This document shows, in pieces, positions 16,548 through 24,237 of a stretch of DNA of 37,228 bases (positions are counted from its first letter, which is position 1; the number at the start of each line of letters is the position of its first letter). The notes beneath the pieces were generated by a model. The model was not told where the DNA came from, did no database searches, and saw nothing but the letters and a program-made list of their open reading frames with translations. Made by a program: the position numbers and the translations under genes. Source of the DNA: DATLYH01 sp035575035 (GTDB lineage Bacteria > Planctomycetota > Planctomycetia > Gemmatales > Gemmataceae); the NCBI GenBank assembly GCA_035575035.1, contig DATLYH010000249.1, forward strand, positions 1-37,228. Direction: 5' to 3'.

Positions 16548-17111
16548 ATGTCATCGCCCGGAATGGTGGTGAAGGTGGGCGGCAGCCTATTTGACCTGCC
16601 CGACCTGGGCCCGCGGCTGCGGCGCTGGCTGGACACACGGCCCACGGCCGACGTACTGCTGGTGCCCGGCGGCGGTCGCACGGCGGACGTGGTCCGCTAC
16701 CTCGATCAATGCCACCGCCTTGGTGAGGAAACCGCGCACTGGCTGGCGCTGCGGGCCGTGAGTCTGAACGCTCATTTCCTGGCCGCCCTGCTCCCCGGCT
16801 GCCGGGTGATCGGCGATGTGCCAGGGGGCGACGGGCTGCGGGTCCTTGACGCGTATGACTTCGTTCGTGCTGACGAAGGCCGGTCTGGAAGCCTGCCCCA
16901 TACCTGGCATGTCACCAGTGATTCGGTTGCGGCGCGGGCAGCGGTGGCGGCGAGGGTCCCGCGCCTCATCCTGTTGAAGTCAATCAACATTCCCAAGGGA
17001 ATCAGCTGGGCCGAGGCGGCACGGCGTGGCTTGGTCGATCCGTTCTTTGCCGACGCTGTGAGCTCTACCCTGTCGGTGGAGGCGGTGAACTTCCGGGACT
17101 GGCAGCCGTGA
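16548..17111 (+). CDS. mfnE: MfnE-like amino acid kinase family protein
   Basis: 187-residue member of the amino acid kinase superfamily. The ATP-binding strand VVKVGGSLFDLPD opens the protein, LLVPGGGRTADVVR follows, and HVTSDSVAARAA (around 125-135) matches this subgroup's substrate region. In methanogens MfnE phosphorylates 5-(aminomethyl)-3-furanmethanol phosphate to the diphosphate used by MfnF. The immediate MfnF-like neighbour and convergent MfnB support that assignment. GGAGGAAGG just ahead of ATG 16548 is a strong ribosome-binding site that overlaps the end of the mfnF-like gene. It is shorter than typical amino acid kinases, as expected for this group. Its last 47 bases overlap the convergent ASCH-MfnB gene. 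Confidence 0.8.
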   Translation: MSSPGMVVKVGGSLFDLPDLGPRLRRWLDTRPTADVLLVPGGGRTADVVRYLDQCHRLGEETAHWLALRAVSLNAHFLAALLPGCRVIGDVPGGDGLRVLDAYDFVRADEGRSGSLPHTWHVTSDSVAARAAVAARVPRLILLKSINIPKGISWAEAARRGLVDPFFADAVSSTLSVEAVNFRDWQP

Positions 17112-18261
17112 TGGGCAATCCGGCAACCAGGTCAGCCAGGCGGCGCACCGCCTCCGGGTCGATGGCAGCGTCGCGGCGTCCGCCGTGGCAGACGGCGCCG
17201 CGCACGGCGAACCAGTCCGGCTCGGCCGCACGCAGCTCAAGGATTTGCGAGCGACCAAGCGAACCGGCCAGGGCGACGCGGATGCCCGCTTGCCGGCAAT
17301 CCCGACATAGCCGGATCACGGCAGCGGCTGACAGCCAGTCCAGCAGCGTGGTGCCATCCTTCCGCCAGGTGTCGAGTAAGAGGGTGTCGCAGTGACTCAG
17401 GAGGGCAAAGGTAAACAGGGTCTCCGGCTGTGGTGCCTGGGCGCGGCCCCAGTCGGCATAGGCGACCAGCACCGGCCGGCAGCCGGGGGCGACTTGCCGC
17501 AGGCGCTCGGCCGCCGCATGCCACCGCGCCGGCCAGTCCGGGCATTGGGCACAGCCGGCGAGACCCCACTTGGCGTAAGCAAGTGGTATTCGAGCCAGGG
17601 GGAGGTTTGTTTCCAGCAACTCCCCCAAGGCGGCACTGACCGGCCGCCGACCCGCCACCTGATCAATGATAGCCCGGATGGTCTTGTAAGAAGCCGGCCC
17701 CAGCGACCCGCGGCGAGGTTCCTTGATATCAATGAGGGCTGCTCCGCCTGCCAGGGCGGCCTCGGCTTCTGCCACGGAACGCACGCTTACCAGCAATCCA
17801 GAGCGTCGGCCCTGAACCTCTTTATTTCCTGGGTGTTTATCCTGCCTGGAGCCGAATGATTCAGCGTTCGGCTCATCAACCGGAAAGAACCGCATCCACC
17901 CAGGACAGGGGCGGAACGGCAGGACGGTCAGATTGGCGAAGGTGAAGCCGTAGAGCACCGGCCCGTCGAACCAGGATGGCTTGTTCAGATGGGCGGCCTG
18001 GTCGGCGGCGAACGTCTCTCGGTTGGCGTATCTCTTGCAGCCGATCAGGTCGCCTGCGCCGACAATGCCGCCGCGCAGCTGGGCGGCCTCGTGCAGGTGA
18101 GACGGCACCAGGTTCCACGCCTCCGGCCTTTCGTCCGGCACCCGGGCGGCGTGGATCAGGATGCGCTCGCGCCGGGCCGTCGGCCAGCGACGCACTTCGA
18201 TCGTCTTCAGGCCGTGGACCAGCAGGGCGGCCCACGGCTGTTTCAGCGATAGGGCGTGCAT
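17065..18261 (-). CDS. mfnB: ASCH domain fused to MfnB ((5-formylfuran-3-yl)methyl phosphate synthase)
   Basis: 398-residue two-domain protein. Residues 1 to about 128 form an ASCH-type (PUA-like, probably RNA-binding) domain beginning MHALSLKQPWAALLVHGLKT, with the family's K-x-x-E/R-W pattern (IEVRRW) and ILIHAA. After a polar linker (129-153) comes a full MfnB (DUF556) domain, which makes the furan ring of methanofuran from two glyceraldehyde-3-phosphates. Its active-site pattern is present: Asp178 and Lys180 in LIDIKEPRRGSLG, and Asp297 and Lys301 in LLDTWRKDGTTL. No stop lies between the domains; a TTG at the MfnB boundary could be an internal start. ATG 18261 follows a GAGGGG stretch very closely. 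The 3' end overlaps the mfnE-like gene, tail to tail. Confidence 0.82.
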   Translation of the reverse strand: MHALSLKQPWAALLVHGLKTIEVRRWPTARRERILIHAARVPDERPEAWNLVPSHLHEAAQLRGGIVGAGDLIGCKRYANRETFAADQAAHLNKPSWFDGPVLYGFTFANLTVLPFRPCPGWMRFFPVDEPNAESFGSRQDKHPGNKEVQGRRSGLLVSVRSVAEAEAALAGGAALIDIKEPRRGSLGPASYKTIRAIIDQVAGRRPVSAALGELLETNLPLARIPLAYAKWGLAGCAQCPDWPARWHAAAERLRQVAPGCRPVLVAYADWGRAQAPQPETLFTFALLSHCDTLLLDTWRKDGTTLLDWLSAAAVIRLCRDCRQAGIRVALAGSLGRSQILELRAAEPDWFAVRGAVCHGGRRDAAIDPEAVRRLADLVAGLPITAASPGSSPPPPTG

Positions 18262-18305
18262 GCCCCCTCAATGTATCCTCTCTTCTGGTCGGATCAATCC
18301 CGCCA

Positions 18306-18335
18306 GTGATATCGGCTGTCAGCCGGTGTCACCGG
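18306..18335. repeat. Short palindromic repeat (GTGACACCGG...CCGGTG type), copy 1
   Basis: Reads GTGATATCGGCTGTCAGCCG followed by GTGTCACCGG. Imperfect inverted repeat. Copies of the family lie at 24183-24211 and 24887-24915, with a diverged one at 33701-33733. Confidence 0.7.
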
Positions 18336-18446
18336 CGATGGAAGCACCCTCGGTGTGCTGCCTGTTTTTCGGCCCGAATCAATTGTGCGCGGTAGATTTG
18401 CGGATGGAGCAACAAAAAGCTATGGTTGTGCAGTAGGCAGCGGCAG

Positions 18447-18666
18447 GCGAGCGGCTAGTGGGAACCGGCCGGTCTCATTTGCGAGCGGCCGGTGTGAATC
18501 GGCCGGTTAACACCGGCAACCGGCCGGCTGACGCCGGCCGCTCGCTATTTCCAGGCCGGTGGGAACCAGCCGGTTGACACCAGCAACCGGCCGGCTGACG
18601 CCGGCCGCCAGGCCGGTGGGAACCAGCCGGTTGACACCGGCAACCGGCCGGCTGACGCCGGCCGCT
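18447..18666. repeat. GC-rich tandem array, 57-bp units, upstream of the kinase/tubulin gene
   Basis: Two clear 57-base units start at 18553 and 18610, each beginning AGGCCGGTGGGAACCAGCCG and containing AACCGGCCGGCTGACGCCGG. Two diverged units precede them (from about 18447 and 18481). The segments GCGAGCGGCCGG and CCGGCCGCTCGC make the array self-complementary, so it can form strong hairpins. It occupies most of the second half of the 427-base gap before the kinase start at 18689. There are no unique spacers, so this is not a CRISPR array. The first half of the gap holds copy 1 of the short palindrome and a non-repetitive stretch (18360-18440) that may carry the promoter. Confidence 0.8.
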
Positions 18667-18688
18667 CGCCATTTCTAGGAATGTTCGC

Positions 18689-21600
18689 ATGGCGGTGCGG
18701 ATCGAAAGTCAGGCCGAGCCGATCCCCGGCTACCGGCTCATCGAGCGGCTGGGCGGGGGCGGCTTCGGAGAGGTCTGGAAGGCCGAGGCCCCCGGCGGCT
18801 TCCTCAAGGCGATCAAGTTTGTCTACGGCGACTTGCAGGACGTCGGCGAGGATGGCATTCGGGCCGAGCAGGAGTTGAAGGCCCTAGCCCGCGTCAAGTC
18901 GGTCCGCCATCCCTACATCCTGTCGCTGGAGCGCTTCGACATCGTGGACGGTCAACTCCTCATCGTCATGGAGTTGGCCGATCGCAACCTCTGGGACCGC
19001 TTCAAGGAGTGCCGCAGCCTGGGCCTGCCGGGCATTCCGCGCGAGGAGCTGCTCGGCTACATGGAGGAGGCAGCCGAGGCGCTGGACCTGATGAATATCC
19101 AGTATCAGCTGCAGCACCTCGACATCAAGCCCCAGAACCTCTTCCTGGTCCACAACCATGTCAAGATCGCCGACTTTGGCCTGGTCAAGGATCTGGAAGG
19201 CCGATCCACCGCCGTCACCGGCGGCGTCACCCCCGTTTATGCCGCTCCCGAAACCTTCGACGGCTGGGTCAGCCGCTTCAGTGACCAGTACAGCCTGGCC
19301 ATCGTCTTCATGGAACTGCTCACCGGCCAGCGGCCGTTCCCCGGGAACAACATCCGCCAGCTGGTTGTGCAGCACATGCAGGGCAAGCCCGACCTCTCCG
19401 CCCTGCCGCCGGAAGACCGCCCGGTCATCGAGCGTGCCCTGGCCAAGAACCCCGACGACCGCTACCCCACCTGCCGGGCCCTGGTTGAGGGCCTGTGGGC
19501 CGCCACCCTCAACCGCAAGGGCCAGCCGGAGACCCGGGAAGTTCTTAAGCCGACCGAGGACCTGGACAGCGACGGCCCGCTGACCACACCCAACCGGGTG
19601 ACGCCCGATTTCTCGACCGGCACAACGCAGTGGCTGCGCAACCTCGACAGCCAGCGGTCGGTGCCGACGGTGACGGCGCCGGCCTCGCTGCTGCCGCCGG
19701 AGATGAGTGGCGATGGGGCCCTGTTCCCCTCCCTGGTGGTGGCCCTGGGCTCGCAAGGGTTGAGCGTGCTTCAACAGCTGCGGGAACACCTGGTCGAGAA
19801 GTTCGGCTCCCTCGAGGCCCTGCCCCAACTCCGGCTGCTGTTTGTCGATACCGACCCGGAGGTTCTCCGCACCGCTACCAAGGGGACACTGGGGACGGCG
19901 CTGACCGCAGGGGAGATCTTCCTGGCCCAGCTGAACCGGCCCAGCCACTACCTTCGGCCGCGCGACGGCCGGCTTCCCATCGAGTCGTGGTTCAATCCGA
20001 AGATGCTCTACCGCATCCCGCGCACCCAGGTGACGACGGGGGTGCGGGCCCTGGGCCGGTTGGCTTTCGGCGATAACTACCGCAGCATCCTCCGTCGGCT
20101 CCGGCTGGAGTTGTCGGCCTGTCTCAACCCTGAGGCGCTGGCCACGGCCGTCGCTCAGACTGGACTGGGGCTGCGGAGCAACCGGCCGCGGGTCTACGTC
20201 ATTACCGGTCTGGCCGGCGGGACCGGCAGCGGCATGTTCATTGACCTGGCCTATGCCATCCGCGCGCTGCTGCGGGAGCTTGGCTACGACCAGCCCGACA
20301 TGGTCGGGGTGTTCATCGTGCCGGCCACCGATCGGCAGCGTGTGCGGACCATGTCGCTGGGGAACACCTTCGCTGCCCTGGCTGAGCTGTACCACTTTGC
20401 CACGCCGGGTCAAGAATACACCGCCCGCTTCGACGAGCGCGAGCCGCCGCTGCGCGACAGCAGCGCGGCGTTCAACCGCTCGGTGGTGCTCCGCCTGCCG
20501 GATGAGGCGGACCCAACGGCGCTGCGCCAGGTGGCCGGCCTGGCGGGCGAGTTCCTCTACCGCGATCTGTGCTCGCCGATGGGACGCACCATCGACCTGG
20601 CCCGAGCGGAGCGTCCGGGGCCGCCGTGGGCGCAGCGTGGCCAATACTGCCAGACGTTCGGCCTGTTCCGCTTCTCCTGGCCGCGCCGCGCCATGACTGA
20701 ACAGGCGGCCCGACGCCTCTGTCAGAACCTGGTGCGGCAGTGGATGTCCAAGGACAGCAAAGCCGTCCGCGATCAGGTGTACAACTTCGTGCAAGAGCAA
20801 TGGGCCAAGCAACGACTCGGCCCGGAGCACTTTGCCGCCCGGCTGGAGGCGGCCTGCGAAAAGGCCCACGGGCAGGCGATCGAGCCGGTCTTTGCCGCCT
20901 TGGCCGAGGAGCCGGTCCGGGCGCCCAGCGGGGAGTCGCGCCCTTCAAGTACCGGGCTCGGCTGGAGTCCTTCACTGCTGCGCGAGGCCGTCCAGAAGAT
21001 CCACGAACTGCTCGGCCGGCCCGGCGATGAAGGGACTGTCGGCCGATCCGGACCGCTGGTCGAGGCGCTCCGCAAGGCCAGCGAGGAACTGATCGCGCAG
21101 TGGGGCCAGAAGCTGGCCGAGTTGGTGGTCCGGCTCATCGAGCGGCCCAATTTCCGCCTGGCCGGCGCCGAAGAAGCGATCCGGCAGGCCATCGCCCTGA
21201 TCGAGCAGATACTTGACCAGCAAGAGCAGGCCGTCAAGGACCTGGCCGAGCGCGCCGCCGAGACCTTCCAGCGCATCCACGCCCTCATCGAGCAGCCGCT
21301 GCGTGGTGCCGGCCGCCGGGTCGGCGGCTCCACCGGCCGGCGCGGCCCGGCCTCCCCGGCTGAGGTGGCCGAGTTGCTCCACGGCTACGCCCGGCTGCGT
21401 TTCCAGAGTTTGGTGGTCAATCAGGTAATTGCCGCCTACCTCAGTCTGCGCGGCCATCTCTCTGACGAGCTGCGCGAGGTCAACTTCTGCCGGGTGCGCA
21501 TGGGCGAGTTGCTGCAAGCCTTCGAAGTGCCCGAGGAAGGCAAGGAACTCCGAACGCCCGACCTGACCGCCGAGCCGTCTCGTCAGGCCGCGGAAAGCGT

Positions 21601-22363
21601 GGGCCGGTCGCTCTTCCCTCATGGCTGCCGCACCCTGGAAGAAGCGGTCGAGCAGTTCCTGGCCGAGATCACGCCCGGGGACCTTCAGGAGCTGGACGGC
21701 CGGATACAGGCGATGATCCGGCAGCAGTTCACGGCCCTGGTCCACGTCTGCCTGAGTTCGTCCGGCTTGCTGAAGGGGCTGGAAGCGGCCATGATGCAAG
21801 AGGCAAAGGCGTTCGTGGAGAGCCGGCTGACCGCGACCGATGCCGCCGAGATGTTCCTGACCCAGTTCCCCGACGAGGAGCAGGCGAAGGCTGAGATTGT
21901 CAACGCCTTCCATGAGGCCGTCCCGCAATTGGTGGTGGCGGGCCGTGGTGCCGGCCACGATGACGAGGGCATCTGTGTGGTGGCAGCGCCGTCCGGCCCG
22001 GCCGGCGAGCGCTTCCGCCAGCTGGCCTGCGAGGCGCTGCCCGACGTGGAGATCACCGATGGGGTTAGCTCGGACGACCTTATCATCTACCGTGAGTGGC
22101 CCAACCTGCCGCTGACCGATCTGGAGCAGTTCGGCCCCGTCGGCCGGGAGGCGTACCGCCAGATGACCTCGGTCGAGCACTTCACGCCGCACACCCGCAT
22201 CGACATCGTGCGCTGGAATGCCCCCGGGACGGACCGGCCGGCCCCCTCACCCCTCCCCCTCTCCCCCGCGGCGGGGGAGAGGGGGAGGGGTGAAGGGGCC
22301 GGGAGCCGAACCCGGCCGCCCGCTAACGGCGAAAGCCGCGTTGCTCCCACGGGCCAGGCCTGA
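18689..22363 (+). CDS. Protein kinase fused to a tubulin/FtsZ-like GTPase domain
   Basis: 1224-residue fusion. Residues about 14-275 are a Hanks-type kinase: IERLGGGGFGEVWK, Lys43 (AIKF), HLDIKPQN (143-150), DFG (162-164), APE (186-188). The catalytic-loop Arg of HRD is Leu, so it is a non-RD kinase. After a low-complexity linker (about 276-345) a second domain starts with LVVALGSQGLSVLQQLREHL and LLFVDTDP, and carries the tubulin/FtsZ signature GLAGGTGSGMFIDLAYAIR (507-525). This matches the Pfam tubulin-like family (PF13809) known from bacteria. The rest is largely helical, with a likely coiled coil near 810-880. The natural C-terminus is probably near residue 1185; the last ~38 residues come from a palindromic repeat. 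ATG 18689 has AGGA eight bases upstream. scpA follows after 17 bases. Confidence 0.88.
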   Translation: MAVRIESQAEPIPGYRLIERLGGGGFGEVWKAEAPGGFLKAIKFVYGDLQDVGEDGIRAEQELKALARVKSVRHPYILSLERFDIVDGQLLIVMELADRNLWDRFKECRSLGLPGIPREELLGYMEEAAEALDLMNIQYQLQHLDIKPQNLFLVHNHVKIADFGLVKDLEGRSTAVTGGVTPVYAAPETFDGWVSRFSDQYSLAIVFMELLTGQRPFPGNNIRQLVVQHMQGKPDLSALPPEDRPVIERALAKNPDDRYPTCRALVEGLWAATLNRKGQPETREVLKPTEDLDSDGPLTTPNRVTPDFSTGTTQWLRNLDSQRSVPTVTAPASLLPPEMSGDGALFPSLVVALGSQGLSVLQQLREHLVEKFGSLEALPQLRLLFVDTDPEVLRTATKGTLGTALTAGEIFLAQLNRPSHYLRPRDGRLPIESWFNPKMLYRIPRTQVTTGVRALGRLAFGDNYRSILRRLRLELSACLNPEALATAVAQTGLGLRSNRPRVYVITGLAGGTGSGMFIDLAYAIRALLRELGYDQPDMVGVFIVPATDRQRVRTMSLGNTFAALAELYHFATPGQEYTARFDEREPPLRDSSAAFNRSVVLRLPDEADPTALRQVAGLAGEFLYRDLCSPMGRTIDLARAERPGPPWAQRGQYCQTFGLFRFSWPRRAMTEQAARRLCQNLVRQWMSKDSKAVRDQVYNFVQEQWAKQRLGPEHFAARLEAACEKAHGQAIEPVFAALAEEPVRAPSGESRPSSTGLGWSPSLLREAVQKIHELLGRPGDEGTVGRSGPLVEALRKASEELIAQWGQKLAELVVRLIERPNFRLAGAEEAIRQAIALIEQILDQQEQAVKDLAERAAETFQRIHALIEQPLRGAGRRVGGSTGRRGPASPAEVAELLHGYARLRFQSLVVNQVIAAYLSLRGHLSDELREVNFCRVRMGELLQAFEVPEEGKELRTPDLTAEPSRQAAESVGRSLFPHGCRTLEEAVEQFLAEITPGDLQELDGRIQAMIRQQFTALVHVCLSSSGLLKGLEAAMMQEAKAFVESRLTATDAAEMFLTQFPDEEQAKAEIVNAFHEAVPQLVVAGRGAGHDDEGICVVAAPSGPAGERFRQLACEALPDVEITDGVSSDDLIIYREWPNLPLTDLEQFGPVGREAYRQMTSVEHFTPHTRIDIVRWNAPGTDRPAPSPLPLSPAAGERGRGEGAGSRTRPPANGESRVAPTGQA
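22240..22300. repeat. Near-perfect 30-bp hairpin element inside the kinase/tubulin 3' end
   Basis: Arms 22240-22269 and 22271-22300 match at 29 of 30 positions around a single central base. Blocks CCCCTCACCCC and CTCCCC ... GGGGAG identify it as the same family as 5052-5234. It encodes the SPLPLSPAAGERGRGEG stretch of the protein tail. Confidence 0.85.
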
Positions 22364-22380
22364 TATCCTACCCCCCTGTC

Positions 22381-23145
22381 ATGGATTATCAGCTCGACCT
22401 TCCCGTCTTCCGTGGCCCGCTTGACCTGCTGCTCTACCTCGTCAAGCGCAACGAGGTGGATATCTGCGATATCCCCATCGCGCAAATCACCGAACAGTTC
22501 CTGAGCTACTTGCAGGTGCTGGAGGTCGTGGACGTGGAGCGTGTCGGCGACTTCCTGGTGATGGCCGCCACCCTGATGGAGATCAAGGTCAAAATGCTTC
22601 TCCCCCGGGCCGAGGAGGGGAACGGCCCGGAGGAAGACCCGCGGCGGGAGTTGGTGCGGCAGCTGATGGAGTACAAGGCGTTCAAGGACGCGGCGGCGTT
22701 GCTGGAAGCGCAGGCGGAGCGGCAAAGCTGCCGACTGGGCCGTCAACCGGTCGCTATCCCCGCCGGTCCTGACCCGTCCCGCCAGCCGCTGCGCCACGTC
22801 GAGTTGTGGGACCTGGTCAGCGCCTTCGGCCGGCTAATGCGCGAGACGCTGGCCTTGCAGCCGCAGCAAGTCACCGCCGACCCGACTCCCATTCACGTCT
22901 ACATGGAGCAGATCGTTCAGCGGCTGGAGCGGGAGCCGAGCCTGCCGTTCACCCGCCTGTTCACGCCGCCGCACACGCGCGCCCGGCTGGTGGGGCTTTT
23001 CCTCGCCTTACTCGAACTGATCAAGACCAGACGCCTTGTCGCGGAGCAGCCCGAGCCGTTCGGCGAGATCTGGCTGTCCCTGCGGGCCGACCTGCCCGAG
23101 GACAACTCCTACCTGGGATCGCCCAGCATGTCCCCTCCGGAGTAG
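22381..23145 (+). CDS. scpA: Segregation and condensation protein A
   Basis: ScpA is the kleisin that bridges the SMC heads in the bacterial condensin Smc-ScpAB, which compacts and separates chromosomes. The 254 residues match the family. The conserved N-terminal domain reads LPVFRGPLDLLLYLVKRNEVDICDIPI and FLVMAATLMEIK. An acidic linker with EEDPRRELVRQLMEYKAFKDAA follows, then the C-terminal winged-helix part with a F..LLELIK-type stretch. ATG 22381 starts the family's usual sequence, though no ribosome-binding site is evident. The preceding gene encodes the kinase/tubulin-like fusion 17 bases away, so the two are likely co-transcribed. The next gene downstream is not a recognisable ScpB. 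Confidence 0.95.
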   Translation: MDYQLDLPVFRGPLDLLLYLVKRNEVDICDIPIAQITEQFLSYLQVLEVVDVERVGDFLVMAATLMEIKVKMLLPRAEEGNGPEEDPRRELVRQLMEYKAFKDAAALLEAQAERQSCRLGRQPVAIPAGPDPSRQPLRHVELWDLVSAFGRLMRETLALQPQQVTADPTPIHVYMEQIVQRLEREPSLPFTRLFTPPHTRARLVGLFLALLELIKTRRLVAEQPEPFGEIWLSLRADLPEDNSYLGSPSMSPPE

Positions 23146-23405
23146 CCGACACCTGTACACGAAGGACAAGAATCCTGCCCTCTGGCCGGATTCTCCCGGC
23201 GCACGTACTGATGTCTGTAGCCGCGCGCCCAGGACGGCAGCTCCCTCCGCCCGCCCAGCCGGAGGCGGGTGGCTAGGAAAATCGCTTTGTCATTGCAAAA
23301 CGCCCCCTGAGCGGGCAGGATGGTGGCGCGGAGGATTTCGCGCCTTGAGTCATTCGGATCGGCGGGCAGGAGGCACGCCGCCGAACCTGCGGGAAGGACG
23401 CTGAC

Positions 23406-24149
23406 ATGACCCAGGTAATCGACCAGACCTCGCCCGATGCACCGTCGGGCACCGACCTGGTAGCCGCCATCCACCGGGTGCTGGCCGGCAGCCCCGAACC
23501 CTTGACCGTCTCCAAACTCCGGTCGCAGCTGCCGTCCGACTTCCGCCAGATCAGTCCGGAGGAACTGACCGAGACGCTGCGCCGCCAGGTGGCTGCCGGC
23601 GCCCTCTACCAGTACCCACCCTACCGCAGCCAGCAGGACCGGTTCTGGGACCGCTCGATGCCGGTGCACCTCGCTACCCTGTTGCGGTCGGTCTTGGAGG
23701 CAGGCCCCCTGCCCTGGTCGCAGATCCGCCGCCGGCTGCCGGCGTATGCCCTGGCCCAGGCCGAGTCGGTGCTCCAAGAGCAGGTGGCCCAGGGGATGAT
23801 CTACCGTCACCCGCGCGGCGAGGGCCGAGGCGGCGACCTGTTCGGCCTGCAACCACCCGACCCGAAGGAATATCTCAGCCGGGAGTTGTCGGCAGTGTTC
23901 CACCGGCTGGAGCAACTCGGCTTCAGTCGAAGCCAGGTCCGCGCCGCCGCTCTGGAACTGCTCCATGACGAGGAGTGGGCGCCTGCGCCCCCAGCACAGC
24001 GACCCCGGTCGCAGGCAGAAGCGGCCGCCCCGGCCGCGGCGCCTGCCGTGGAGGAACAGCCTGCCCCGCCGGTCCAGCCCCAGGCCGCCGAGCCGGGCGG
24101 GGCGCCAACCCCAAACGTGACGCCGGGTGGTGAGCCGCCCTCCGCGTGA
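23406..24149 (+). CDS. Hypothetical protein with two winged-helix-like segments
   Basis: I do not recognise a named family for this 247-residue protein. Two similar helical segments are visible: about 17-65 (DLVAAIHRVLAGSPEPLTVSKLRSQ and on) and about 85-140 (LATLLRSVLEAGPLPWSQIR and on). Each consists of a helix, a short turn, a recognition-like helix and a strand ending in a G-A-L-Y-Q-Y or G-M-I-Y-R-H pattern, as in winged-helix domains. A third helical part (about 158-185) is followed by a Pro/Ala-rich tail of ~55 residues, probably disordered. GGAAGGA precedes ATG 23406. It lies 260 bases after scpA, where scpB is often found; ScpB also has two winged helices. That it replaces ScpB is speculation. 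Confidence 0.7.
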   Translation: MTQVIDQTSPDAPSGTDLVAAIHRVLAGSPEPLTVSKLRSQLPSDFRQISPEELTETLRRQVAAGALYQYPPYRSQQDRFWDRSMPVHLATLLRSVLEAGPLPWSQIRRRLPAYALAQAESVLQEQVAQGMIYRHPRGEGRGGDLFGLQPPDPKEYLSRELSAVFHRLEQLGFSRSQVRAAALELLHDEEWAPAPPAQRPRSQAEAAAPAAAPAVEEQPAPPVQPQAAEPGGAPTPNVTPGGEPPSA

Positions 24150-24182
24150 CCCGGGGGAAGGAACCGACAGATCGTACCAGTA

Positions 24183-24211
24183 GTGACACCGGCCGACAGC
24201 CGGTGCCACCG
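24183..24211. repeat. Short palindromic repeat, copy 2
   Basis: Reads GTGACACCGGCCGACAGCCG then GTGCCACCG, an imperfect palindrome. It lies 27 bases before the DUF1080 start, just before its ribosome-binding site. Confidence 0.75.
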
Positions 24212-24237
24212 AATGCGGCGTTCCCAGGAGGTGCTTC

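Noticed and set aside
18447..18666. Possible CRISPR array
   Set aside because: The repeats are directly adjacent without unique spacers of even length, and no cas gene is near.
18884..20869. 661-residue open frame on the minus strand
   Set aside because: It lies entirely opposite the kinase/tubulin coding region, reads as Arg/Gly/Gln-rich sequence with no family motif, and is a usual shadow in GC-rich DNA.
20972..22192. 406-residue open frame on the minus strand
   Set aside because: Shadow of the kinase/tubulin gene; no recognisable domain and no ribosome-binding site.
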